From Acinetobacter sp. Ac_5812 (GTDB lineage Bacteria; Pseudomonadota; Gammaproteobacteria; Pseudomonadales; Moraxellaceae), in contig NZ_LXUK01000001.1 in assembly GCF_013072695.1 (NCBI RefSeq), forward strand, positions 62,001-126,000: DNA of 64,000 nt, written 5' to 3'. A model generated the notes under the pieces. The model saw only the letters and a list, made by a program, of their open reading frames with translations. It had not been told where the DNA came from and ran no database searches. Of the stretch, positions 1 through 8,603 are shown piece by piece. Position 1 is the stretch's first letter, and each line of letters begins with the position of its first letter. Made by a program: the position numbers and the translations under genes.

Positions 1-1004
1 TTTTTCATCGGTAAACCGAAGTTAATTACGTGTGAAATTGTTGGTACGTCTAAACCACGCGCTGCAACGTCAGTCGCAACTAAGATTTTTGCACGACCTT
101 CACGAATGCTACGTAAACGACGGTTACGAACGGTTTGTGGCATTGCTCCGTGCAACGCAACAACTGAGTGACCAGCTTCAGCTAATTCTTCAGCAAGCAT
201 ATCTGTATCTTCTTGCGTGCTTGCGAATACAACAGCTTGATCTACTGATTCATCAGATAACCAATGCGTAAGTAATTTTTTCTTGTGTTCGAAACCATCA
301 GTCCAATGCAATGTTTGCGTTACATCAGTATTGGTACTGTGACCCGTTTCAATTGCAATACGTTGTGGATCATTCATCATGCGTTCAGCAAGACGGATAA
401 TACGATCCGCAAATGTTGCAGAGAACATTAATGTTTGTTTACGGTTTGCAGCTAATTCACCAATTGCTTCTAGATCTTCAGAGAAACCTAGATCAAGCAT
501 ACGGTCTGCTTCATCAACAATTAATGATTCAACTTTATCAAGTTTAATTTGACGACGGTTTACAAGATCAAGTAAACGACCAGGAGTCGCTACGACAACT
601 TGTGCACCTTTAAGCTGTTGAATTTGCTTACCAAAAGGCATACCACCCATGATCGCAGCAATACGAACACCTTTCATGTGACGTACAAATGCAATTGCGT
701 CTTGGCTAACTTGTTGAGCCAATTCACGCGTAGGAGAAATAACTAAAATTGTAGGCTGAGTGACTGCTTTCATACGGTCTTTAAAAGAAACAAATGCTTC
801 TTCGCCCGCTAACGCATTTAACGTAGGTAATAAAAATGCGGCAGTTTTACCTGAACCAGTTTGGCTCGAAACTAATAAATCTTTCCCTTCTAATGCAGCG
901 GGAATCGCTTGTTCTTGCACAGGAGTTGGCGTAGTAAAACCTAAACCTTCAAGCGCTTGTTGTAAGGTTTCGTGTAAAGAAAATTCGGCAAAAGTTTTGC
1001 TCAT
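1..1004 (-). CDS. DEAD-box ATP-dependent RNA helicase (3' end outside the window)
   Basis: Translating the minus strand from the ATG at 1004 gives 334 codons with no stop before the window edge. Visible superfamily 2 helicase motifs are the Q motif (GFTTPTPVQEQAI, residues 22-34), Walker A (SQTGSGKT, 47-54), PTRELA (91-96), the DEAD box (164-167), SAT (195-197) and a motif V-type ATDVAARGLDV (310-320). The final HRIGRTGR motif and C-terminal tail lie beyond position 1. The family unwinds short RNA duplexes in mRNA decay, ribosome assembly or cold adaptation. The layout fits the RhlE group, but without the C-terminus I do not give a symbol. A strong promoter lies about 280 bp upstream, leaving a long leader. 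Confidence 0.93.
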   Translation of the reverse strand, partial: MSKTFAEFSLHETLQQALEGLGFTTPTPVQEQAIPAALEGKDLLVSSQTGSGKTAAFLLPTLNALAGEEAFVSFKDRMKAVTQPTILVISPTRELAQQVSQDAIAFVRHMKGVRIAAIMGGMPFGKQIQQLKGAQVVVATPGRLLDLVNRRQIKLDKVESLIVDEADRMLDLGFSEDLEAIGELAANRKQTLMFSATFADRIIRLAERMMNDPQRIAIETGHSTNTDVTQTLHWTDGFEHKKKLLTHWLSDESVDQAVVFASTQEDTDMLAEELAEAGHSVVALHGAMPQTVRNRRLRSIREGRAKILVATDVAARGLDVPTISHVINFGLPMK

Positions 1005-1276
1005 AGAGAGTTTCACCCTAATGGGTGCTCCATTTTAATAAATGCTAAAAAATAGACATCGGCAACAAGCGGCAAAGCGACTCAAGCTGAAAAATAGATG
1101 AAGTTCAGCGGCGATCCGAATAACGACGATGTGGACTTAACGCACGCTTGATTACTGCTTCAACCTGAAGAATCGCTAAGCGATTTGGGCGCAAGATGTG
1201 GTCCTCTCTACGGACAGCGTGCGCTAATAATGAATAGAACTGAATGTTCAGGTAATGAACTGGAATTTAAGTGCGT
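1005..1276 (-). promoter_or_regulatory. long 5' leader of the helicase mRNA, with hairpins
   Basis: The region between the predicted start of transcription and the helicase ATG has no open reading frame I trust. It contains self-complementary segments, including AATCGC-TTA-GCGATT (plus-strand 1172-1186). Long structured leaders are known on cold-inducible RNA-helicase mRNAs such as E. coli csdA, so post-transcriptional or autogenous control is possible. The rest of this gene-free stretch, 1312-1504, is AT-rich and shows nothing recognisable. Confidence 0.4.
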
Positions 1277-1282
1277 GGGCGG

Positions 1283-1311
1283 ATTATAGCAGAATAATTT
1301 TAAAAGTCACC
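1283..1311 (-). promoter_or_regulatory. sigma70-type promoter for the DEAD-box helicase
   Basis: On the minus strand there is a perfect -10 TATAAT (plus-strand 1283-1288) preceded by GGTGAC (1306-1311) at a 17-bp spacing. Transcription would begin near 1276, about 270 nt before the helicase ATG. The promoter is inferred from sequence only. Confidence 0.6.
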
Positions 1312-1504
1312 CTTTTTAATAGGTTTTTCTATTTCATCCCCTTTATTATTTGTATCTAGACGATAATGACGACCTCAAAACAACGCATTTAAAACAACTT
1401 TCACTTAAATATAAAGATAATTATCAGCAAGTTAAAACTTTATTATGTCTCCCCTTTTTTAATACTCTTATTGTATAGATAAACTGAGATTTATTAGATC
1501 ATTG

Positions 1505-2053
1505 CTATACTTCATTAAAGGTATCCAGAATTTGTTTCACATTTGCAGCAACTTGATCAGGAATCTGATCCGTCAAGATCACTCGACACTTCAGACTCGA
1601 ATAAAGCAGGAATCTCTGCCTAATCTTTAATTCTTCATTTGCTCGAACAGGATTCAAGTAAGCTCGATTGAGCTGCCTTGCTACGATTTCTTGAACACAT
1701 GTTTCCAATACGAGTGAAGGTAGCATTAAAAAAGTAAAAACATGGCTCTCTACTTCATCTTTGATTTTTATATAGTCTTGGTGAGTATCATTGGGATAGG
1801 TCATAAATCCAGAGGAACATACAATGATCATTATTTTATTCAAATCGTATTTTATTTGAAGCTGCATAAAAAGCTGAATGTTACGCGCTGCATATTTTTT
1901 ATAACCATATCGAATAATGTACTGTGTAATATCTCCTTCACTCTGCATAAAATATTCATCTAAATCATAATAATCAAAACCAAACTGCGCCGAGAGCAAC
2001 TTGGCTGCAGTCGTTTTACCAGCACCCCCTGGACCAATAAAATAGATGAGCAA
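1505..2053 (-). CDS. P-loop NTPase, shikimate kinase-like/AAA kinase family
   Basis: A 182-aa protein begins with a beta strand running straight into a Walker A loop, GPGGAGKTT (residues 7-15), followed by a DLDE segment (31-34) as in small-molecule kinases of the shikimate kinase/gluconokinase type. The start codon is TTG, supported by AAGG about 10 nt upstream; no ATG precedes the P-loop. The true aroK is normally next to aroB, so this is probably a paralogue with an unknown substrate. It follows suhB on the same strand after a terminator, so it is likely a separate unit. Confidence 0.6.
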   Translation of the reverse strand: MLIYFIGPGGAGKTTAAKLLSAQFGFDYYDLDEYFMQSEGDITQYIIRYGYKKYAARNIQLFMQLQIKYDLNKIMIIVCSSGFMTYPNDTHQDYIKIKDEVESHVFTFLMLPSLVLETCVQEIVARQLNRAYLNPVRANEELKIRQRFLLYSSLKCRVILTDQIPDQVAANVKQILDTFNEV

Positions 2054-2082
2054 TTGATTTTACCTTATTTCGAATAATGCAT

Positions 2083-2111
2083 AAAAAAGCCCTCAATATT
2101 TGAGGGCTTTT
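2083..2111 (-). terminator. Rho-independent terminator after suhB
   Basis: An 11-bp stem AAAAGCCCTCA / TGAGGGCTTTT with a 5-nt loop runs into a T tract on the minus strand, just past the suhB stop codon. Confidence 0.85.
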
Positions 2112-2124
2112 CAAAATCTACAAA

Positions 2125-2955
2125 TTATTTTGCAGCATCGCCCCAAGCAGGAACAACTGTTTGCATCAATGGTTTTAACATTTTAAGTGAACAAGCAATA
2201 ACTTGCCCATTATCCAATGAATCATTACCACCACGAGCATCAACAATAACACCGCCCGCTTCTTTCACAATCAACTCACCTGCAGCGATATCCCATGGTT
2301 TTAAACCAAGTTCAAAGAAACCATCAAAACGGCCTGCAGCAACATAAGCCAAATCAAGTGCAGCTGAACCACCACGACGGATTTGTGCGCCAGATTTAGT
2401 CACTGCCAATAATGAAGCAAAATGCTGTTCTGCATAAGAAACGATTTCGCCATTACGTTTTGCACGGTATGGATGACCAACAGCAAGGAAAGTGTTTTCT
2501 AAGCTTTCTTTTACATTGACACGGATACGGCGCTGGTTCATCACTGCACCGCGACCGCGGCTTGCAGAGAATAATTCATCACGCACAGGATCATAGATCA
2601 CACCGTGTTGAGTAACACCTTTATGTTGTACAGCAATAGAAATACAAAAATGTGGGAAACCATTAATAAAGTTTTGTGTGCCATCTAAAGGATCAATCAC
2701 CCAGCACCAATCTGCATCGTGACCTTTACCTTCTTGCATACCAAACTCTTCGCCAAGGAAGCTGTGGTTTTTATAGCTTTTACGGAGGGTATCAATTGTA
2801 AGTTGTTCCAAGTAACGATCAACACGCGTTACTGGACCATCGATGCCTTTTTCTTCAACTTGCAAATCGAGTTTATGACGATTTTGATGTGCCTTTAAAA
2901 GCTCTTGACCAACTGTTTGAGCCGCACGCGCAGCCATAACCACCATAGGTTCCAT
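2125..2955 (-). CDS. suhB: Inositol-1-monophosphatase SuhB
   Basis: This 276-aa protein has the full inositol monophosphatase signature: metal-binding Glu in FLGEEFG (67-72), WVIDPLDGTQNF (85-96), and a C-terminal PWDIAAGELIVKEAGG with the third metal ligand. The length is typical. The enzyme removes phosphate from myo-inositol-1-phosphate with Mg2+. In enterobacteria SuhB also joins the rRNA antitermination complex, a role that may or may not hold here. It lies downstream of dxs on the same strand with about 125 bp between, and ends at a strong terminator. Confidence 0.95.
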   Translation of the reverse strand: MEPMVVMAARAAQTVGQELLKAHQNRHKLDLQVEEKGIDGPVTRVDRYLEQLTIDTLRKSYKNHSFLGEEFGMQEGKGHDADWCWVIDPLDGTQNFINGFPHFCISIAVQHKGVTQHGVIYDPVRDELFSASRGRGAVMNQRRIRVNVKESLENTFLAVGHPYRAKRNGEIVSYAEQHFASLLAVTKSGAQIRRGGSAALDLAYVAAGRFDGFFELGLKPWDIAAGELIVKEAGGVIVDARGGNDSLDNGQVIACSLKMLKPLMQTVVPAWGDAAK

Positions 2956-3081
2956 TGAACACCCACTACAAATTTGAAGATTTTGACAAAGAATAATGCA
3001 TAAAAGCCCCTATATTCTATCAAATATAAGCGCTTTTAGGGGAAAAATGTTGCTAAAAATTATTCTAACTTTTACATCAAC

Positions 3082-4986
3082 TTAGTGATGAGAAAACCAA
3101 GCTTGCTCAATTGAAGCCAAGATTCCTTGAGTATCTAAACCACAATCATGCAGCATCTGTTGATGCGTAGCTTGATGTAAGAACGTATCTGGCAAGCCCA
3201 GATTCAAAATCGGCTTGAGAATACGCGCTTGGGCCAAAAATTCATTGACGGCACTGCCCGCGCCTGCCATCACCGCATGTTCTTCAACAGTCACAAAAAG
3301 TTCAGTCCGTGGTGCTAAATCACGCAGTATTTGTTCATCCAATGGCTTCACAAAGCGCATATTTACCACACGCACAGCAACCGCATGTTTTTGTGCAAAC
3401 TGTTCAGCAGCATCGATAGAGGCTGCAACACGACTACCAAAGGCAAGGACACTAATCTGCTGTTCAGCATCCAAATTAAATTCAGCCACGATTTCAGCTT
3501 TACCAATTTCCATCGCTGTCATCTGCTGTTGAATCTCAACACCTGTACCCACCCCACGTGGATAACGCACTGCTGTTGGCCCTTTATAGAGATAAGCGGT
3601 ATGTAGCATTTGACGACATTCATTTTCGTCTTTTGGTGCCATGATCACCATATTTGGTACGGTACGCATATAGGCATAATCATAGGCACCGGCATGAGTT
3701 GGGCCATCTTCACCCACCAAACCAGCTCGATCAATACCAAAGGTGACATCTAGATTTTGCAAGGCAACATCATGGATCAGCTGATCATAACCACGCTGCA
3801 AGAAAGTTGAATAAATCGCAACAACGGGTTTAAGACCTTCACATGCCATACCCGCAGCCAAAGTCACCGCATGCTGTTCTGCAATGGCCACATCAAAGAA
3901 ACGCTCAGGATATTGCTGTGCAAATTGCACCATCCCAGAACCTTCACACATTGCTGGTGTAATTGCGAGTAAACGATCATCTTGAGCAGCTTCATCACAT
4001 AACCATTGCCCAAATACATCTGAATATTTAGGTGGTGATTTTTTTACTGGCGCAGATGCTGTCGGTGCAATCTTGGTAATCGCATGATAGGTAATCGGAT
4101 CTGCTTCCGCAGGCGCAAATCCTTTACCTTTTTTCGTATAAATATGAACCAGACGCGGGCCTTTACGCTTTTTCAGCGCATGGAAAACTTGTGCAAGCTG
4201 TTCTACATCATGACCATCAAATGGCCCAAAATAATCAAAACCAATCGCTTTAAATAAGTTATCAGCAGCATCTGTCGCAGATTGGTGTAAACGAGAGTTA
4301 TAGGTCCACTTCGGGTGCGGTTGAACATAGGCTTCGCCTTGATCATTTACATTGACCAGTTGACCTGTTTCCCAGATTGCCGCCAAGTGTTTTGCAAAAC
4401 CACCTGTACTGCACGAGATCGACATATCATTGTCATTTAAGATCACGATCAAATCGGCATCATGCGCAACCGCATCATTCATTGCTTCAAAAGCCATGCC
4501 CGCAGTCATTGCGCCATCGCCAACAATTGCAACAACATCGCACGGATCTTTCTGATAACGACGCGCCAAAGCCATGCCCAAACCAGCAGAAATTGCAGTA
4601 GATGAATGTCCAACCCCAAAGGTATCAAACTCAGATTCATCACGCGCTGGAAATGCAGCTAAACCATCTTTACTACGAATCGTGGTAATTCGATCACGAC
4701 GACCAGTAAGTACTTTATGTGGATAAGCTTGATGGCCCACATCCCACACTAAACGGTCGTCTGGTGTGTTAAAACAATAATGCAGCGCAACGGTCAGTTC
4801 GACTACACCTAAATTTGCGCCAAAGTGTCCACCACTTTGCCCTGCCGCATACAAAATATATTGACGCAACTCATCCGCCACTTGTGCGAGTTGGCTTTGC
4901 TCGAGCTGACGTAATTGTTGCGGATGATCAATATCATCTAACAATGGCGTAACAGGGCGCTGAGTTGGAATTTCGGTATACAACAT
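3082..4986 (-). CDS. dxs: 1-deoxy-D-xylulose-5-phosphate synthase
   Basis: This thiamine-diphosphate enzyme makes DXP from pyruvate and glyceraldehyde-3-phosphate, the entry step of the MEP isoprenoid pathway and a precursor for thiamine and pyridoxal. Recognisable parts are the early [12 protein letters not shown] segment, the ThDP/Mg motif [12 protein letters not shown] followed by NDND, the transketolase central segment [13 protein letters not shown], and a C-terminal transketolase domain. I chose the ATG at 4986 (MLYTEIP, 634 aa), which matches the usual family start; a TTG at 5016 would add 10 residues. The gene is divergent from ribA. Confidence 0.96.
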   Translation of the reverse strand: MLYTEIPTQRPVTPLLDDIDHPQQLRQLEQSQLAQVADELRQYILYAAGQSGGHFGANLGVVELTVALHYCFNTPDDRLVWDVGHQAYPHKVLTGRRDRITTIRSKDGLAAFPARDESEFDTFGVGHSSTAISAGLGMALARRYQKDPCDVVAIVGDGAMTAGMAFEAMNDAVAHDADLIVILNDNDMSISCSTGGFAKHLAAIWETGQLVNVNDQGEAYVQPHPKWTYNSRLHQSATDAADNLFKAIGFDYFGPFDGHDVEQLAQVFHALKKRKGPRLVHIYTKKGKGFAPAEADPITYHAITKIAPTASAPVKKSPPKYSDVFGQWLCDEAAQDDRLLAITPAMCEGSGMVQFAQQYPERFFDVAIAEQHAVTLAAGMACEGLKPVVAIYSTFLQRGYDQLIHDVALQNLDVTFGIDRAGLVGEDGPTHAGAYDYAYMRTVPNMVIMAPKDENECRQMLHTAYLYKGPTAVRYPRGVGTGVEIQQQMTAMEIGKAEIVAEFNLDAEQQISVLAFGSRVAASIDAAEQFAQKHAVAVRVVNMRFVKPLDEQILRDLAPRTELFVTVEEHAVMAGAGSAVNEFLAQARILKPILNLGLPDTFLHQATHQQMLHDCGLDTQGILASIEQAWFSHH

Positions 4987-5292
4987 AATGTGGCAAAGCC
5001 TTTTTAAGCCTGGCAAGTCCGAAGCTGGGTTTTAAATGGGGGCAATCATACAATTAAATATGATCTACCTTCAATCAGCCACACGTGCGAATGATGTAGT
5101 GCTGAACATTCTCATGCAAATTTTAAAGAATGACCCGTAGATTATCCTGAATTATGTCACTGTTTATCAACCATTATTGTGTGCTTTGTATGAAAAAGAA
5201 AAAGTTATGTGAAAAATCAGGAATTCCAGTTCACGCAATCTTCATACATTAGGCTATACTCGAACTGTTTTTATTATCATAGTGAGCTCTCT
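4987..5292. promoter_or_regulatory. divergent dxs/ribA promoter region
   Basis: These 306 bp separate the two divergent genes. A -10-like TATACT sits at 5255-5260 on the plus strand, about 33 bp before the ribA GTG; the matching -35 is poor. I see no convincing FMN riboswitch or other structured element. Confidence 0.4.
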
Positions 5293-5895
5293 GTGCCGAT
5301 TGAATTTATTGCAACATCAAAGCTACCCACCGCTTTTGGTGACTTCAATATTTCCGTGTTTCAAGACCCTGCGACAGGTGAAGAACATGTGGCGCTATCT
5401 AAAGGTTTAGAAACGGCTCCAGATCAGCCTGTACTTGTCCGCATCCACTCTGAATGCTTAACAGGCGATGCTTTCGCTTCACTCAAATGTGATTGTGGAC
5501 CGCAGCTACAAGCCACACAAAGCTTGATCAATGAAGCTGGTCAAGGCGTGATTCTTTATCTTCGTCAAGAAGGCCGTGGTATCGGTTTAACCAATAAAAT
5601 TCGTGCTTATGCCTTGCAAGATCAAGGTCATGATACGGTTGATGCGAATCTGTTATTAAACTTGCCTGCCGATGCGCGTCGTTATGATATGTGTAGCATT
5701 ATGTTGGATCACCTTCAGATTAAAGAGGTGAAACTACTGACCAATAACCCGCTTAAATTAAAAGCCTTGACTGATCTCGGCATCAATGTGGTTGAGCGTG
5801 TTCCATTAACGGTAGGTCGCAATCCTTTCAATGAACAATATTTAAAAACCAAACGTGAGCGTATGGATCATCTGTATAAAAAAGATGACTTCTAA
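5293..5895 (+). CDS. ribA: GTP cyclohydrolase II
   Basis: RibA opens GTP to 2,5-diamino-6-ribosylamino-4(3H)-pyrimidinone 5'-phosphate, the first step of riboflavin synthesis. The zinc-binding cysteines are in [15 protein letters not shown] and the GTP-binding arginines in [14 protein letters not shown]. The reading frame is open from 5209, but the conserved protein begins [15 protein letters not shown], so I take the GTG at 5293 (200 aa, normal family length). The upstream ATG would add 28 unconserved residues and overlap the promoter-like TATACT. This is a stand-alone RibA, not a RibBA fusion. Confidence 0.93.
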   Translation: MPIEFIATSKLPTAFGDFNISVFQDPATGEEHVALSKGLETAPDQPVLVRIHSECLTGDAFASLKCDCGPQLQATQSLINEAGQGVILYLRQEGRGIGLTNKIRAYALQDQGHDTVDANLLLNLPADARRYDMCSIMLDHLQIKEVKLLTNNPLKLKALTDLGINVVERVPLTVGRNPFNEQYLKTKRERMDHLYKKDDF

Positions 5896-5928
5896 TTCAT
5901 TTTTCAAAACGTTTAAAAATAAATCAGT

Positions 5929-5972
5929 TAAGGGATTTTTAGTGTAAAAAACAAAAATCCCTTACTTTTTTT
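5929..5972 (+). terminator. Rho-independent terminator after ribA
   Basis: A 12-bp inverted repeat TAAGGGATTTTT / AAAAATCCCTTA is followed by seven T's. Confidence 0.8.
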
Positions 5973-5995
5973 ATGGGTTTTATGTTTTGATATAG

Positions 5996-6967
<972 letters not shown>

Positions 6968-6976
6968 ATTATATTA

Positions 6977-7013
6977 CTCATCCCTAGCTCAGATGTTAGG
7001 GATGAGGTTTTTC
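6977..7013 (+). terminator. Rho-independent terminator after hemF
   Basis: A perfect 10-bp stem CTCATCCCTA / TAGGGATGAG with a 10-nt loop is followed by GTTTTTC. It sits between the convergent hemF and histidine phosphatase genes. Confidence 0.8.
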
Positions 7014-7020
7014 AAGAGCC

Positions 7021-7602
7021 TTAAAATAAAAAAATTGCTGTATTTTGAATTGGCCGATGAATTAAATCTGATCTAAAGCTTTGCATTAGCTCTCGACTCA
7101 AAGGTTGTGGTCTATCCATTAAAGTCAAAAGTAATTGTAAAAATTGCCCATGCGTGAAAATCACTAAATTCTTTTCTGCATACTCTCGTTCTAATTGCCT
7201 TAATTTTTTATGAAATAGTTGCACCCGAGAATGCAAGTCAGCAAAAGACTCTGCATCATCAGCCTCACGATAATCATGATCCATCCTTTCCCAATAAGCA
7301 TTTACCCATAACTTACGATCATCTAGATTCGTGTTGAAACACTTGCTTTCTGAGAGATAGCTAAATTCATGCAAATTCTCATCAATCTCTGCACTCAACT
7401 TGTATTTCTGCAAAATCGGTTCTGCAGTCTGGTACGTTCGCAGGTACTTAGAAACAATGACATGATCAATTTTTGGTAATAGCTCGCATAATTGTCTGGC
7501 TTGTTCTTTTCCATGATCGCTCAAACTAATCGATGCATGGGATAAAGCTCGCCCATTAATATTCGCTTCACTTTGTGCATGTCGAATTAAGAAAATACTC
7601 AT
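7021..7602 (-). CDS. Histidine phosphatase family protein (phosphoglycerate-mutase fold)
   Basis: The N-terminus carries the catalytic LIRHAQSEAN (residues 5-14), a variant of the usual RHGxT motif with Ala in place of Gly. A second active-site histidine appears in FTHGQFLQLLLTL near residue 150, and an LHEFSY segment supplies the acidic residue region. The family includes sugar-phosphate phosphatases, CobC and SixA-like enzymes; the substrate here is unknown. It is a lone minus-strand gene between hemF and aroE, which otherwise share a direction. A perfect 18-bp palindrome lies just upstream. Confidence 0.8.
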   Translation of the reverse strand: MSIFLIRHAQSEANINGRALSHASISLSDHGKEQARQLCELLPKIDHVIVSKYLRTYQTAEPILQKYKLSAEIDENLHEFSYLSESKCFNTNLDDRKLWVNAYWERMDHDYREADDAESFADLHSRVQLFHKKLRQLEREYAEKNLVIFTHGQFLQLLLTLMDRPQPLSRELMQSFRSDLIHRPIQNTAIFLF

Positions 7603-7636
7603 AATGAGATTAATGTTTAGATAATGGTTTGGAAAT

Positions 7637-7654
7637 ATCAGAACATGTTCTGAT
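7637..7654. promoter_or_regulatory. 18-bp perfect palindrome, candidate operator
   Basis: ATCAGAACATGTTCTGAT is a perfect palindrome without a spacer, 35 bp upstream of the phosphatase start and 100 bp upstream of aroE. The symmetry and position fit a dimeric repressor site. No regulator can be named from the sequence. Confidence 0.45.
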
Positions 7655-7753
7655 GATCAAATCACGGTATTACCATGCCATAGATGTAAATCCATATTGC
7701 AGCATCTCCTTCAACTTTATAAACTTCAAACAACCTCACCATGTTGATCACTC

Positions 7754-8542
7754 ATGACCAAACAATTTGCTGTTATTGGAAATCCGATTGAACAATCCCG
7801 CTCACCTGAGCTCCACCATGCATTCGCAGCAAAAACTGGGGTCGATCTACACTATAAAAAAATCCTTGCACCCTTAGATGGTTTTGAAAGTGTTGCCAAA
7901 GATTTCTTTGCACACAATGGCGTCGGTATGAATGTCACTGTACCGTTTAAAGAACAAGCCTTTGTTCTTTGCGACCAACTGACTGAACGCGCCAAGATCG
8001 CCAAAGCAGTGAATACGTTGTGGATGCAGGACGGCAAACTGTATGGCGATAATACCGATGGTCAAGGCCTAGTTGCAGCAATTCAGGCATTGGGCTGGGA
8101 ACTAAAAGAGAGCCGTATTTTAATTTTAGGGGCCGGCGGTGCAACCCGTGGTGTGATCTACCCTTTGGTACAGGCAGGCGCAAAACAAATTGTTATTGCC
8201 AACCGCACCCTCGCACGAGCTGAGCAACTCGTTGATGATTTAAAAGATGCAGTCCCACAAGCAGAGCTGAAAAGCATTGGTTTAGATCAATTGACAGGTG
8301 AATTTGATCTTGTGATTAATGCAACCTCTGCAAGTTTAACTGGGGATACACTACAGCTGCCTGAAAGCTTAGTGTTCCATCATGCTTATGAAATGGCTTA
8401 TGGCAAACCATCCAGCTTTCTAGATCAGGCCAAACAACGCCAAATCCCCTCTACTGATGGTTTCGGTATGTTAGTCGGTCAAGCGATTGAGGCATTTTCG
8501 ATCTGGAACGGGGTAAAACCAGAACTCAAAGACTTTTTATAA
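7754..8542 (+). CDS. aroE: Shikimate 5-dehydrogenase
   Basis: AroE reduces 3-dehydroshikimate to shikimate with NADPH. The substrate-binding SRSPELH (15-21), the NVTVPFK segment with the catalytic Lys, NTDGQG, and the NADP-binding GAGGATRG are all present, with a C-terminal DGFGMLVGQAIEAF. The 262-aa length is standard. A clear Shine-Dalgarno is not obvious before the ATG. The gene ends at a terminator shared with the converging lipoprotein gene. Confidence 0.97.
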   Translation: MTKQFAVIGNPIEQSRSPELHHAFAAKTGVDLHYKKILAPLDGFESVAKDFFAHNGVGMNVTVPFKEQAFVLCDQLTERAKIAKAVNTLWMQDGKLYGDNTDGQGLVAAIQALGWELKESRILILGAGGATRGVIYPLVQAGAKQIVIANRTLARAEQLVDDLKDAVPQAELKSIGLDQLTGEFDLVINATSASLTGDTLQLPESLVFHHAYEMAYGKPSSFLDQAKQRQIPSTDGFGMLVGQAIEAFSIWNGVKPELKDFL

Positions 8543-8559
8543 TCTTCAAAGCACAAAAT

Positions 8560-8587
8560 AAAAAACCTGCACTTTGCAGGTTTTTTA
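8560..8587. terminator. Bidirectional terminator between aroE and the large lipoprotein gene
   Basis: The stem AAAAAACCTGC / GCAGGTTTTTT with loop ACTTT has A and T tracts on both sides, so it can serve both convergent genes. Confidence 0.85.
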
Positions 8588-8603
8588 TTGGGGGATAAAG
8601 AAA

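Noticed and set aside
760..1038. Plus-strand open frame of 92 codons
   Set aside because: It is the antisense of the helicase N-terminus, whose motifs are unmistakable.
1505..2053. Calling this gene aroK
   Set aside because: The protein has only the P-loop and a DLDE segment in common; aroK is expected beside aroB, which is absent here.
4377..4601. Plus-strand open frame of 74 codons
   Set aside because: Shadow of dxs; low-complexity His/Ser/Gln composition and no start signal.
4987..5292. FMN riboswitch before ribA
   Set aside because: I could not find the conserved RFN-element segments or the expected helix arrangement.
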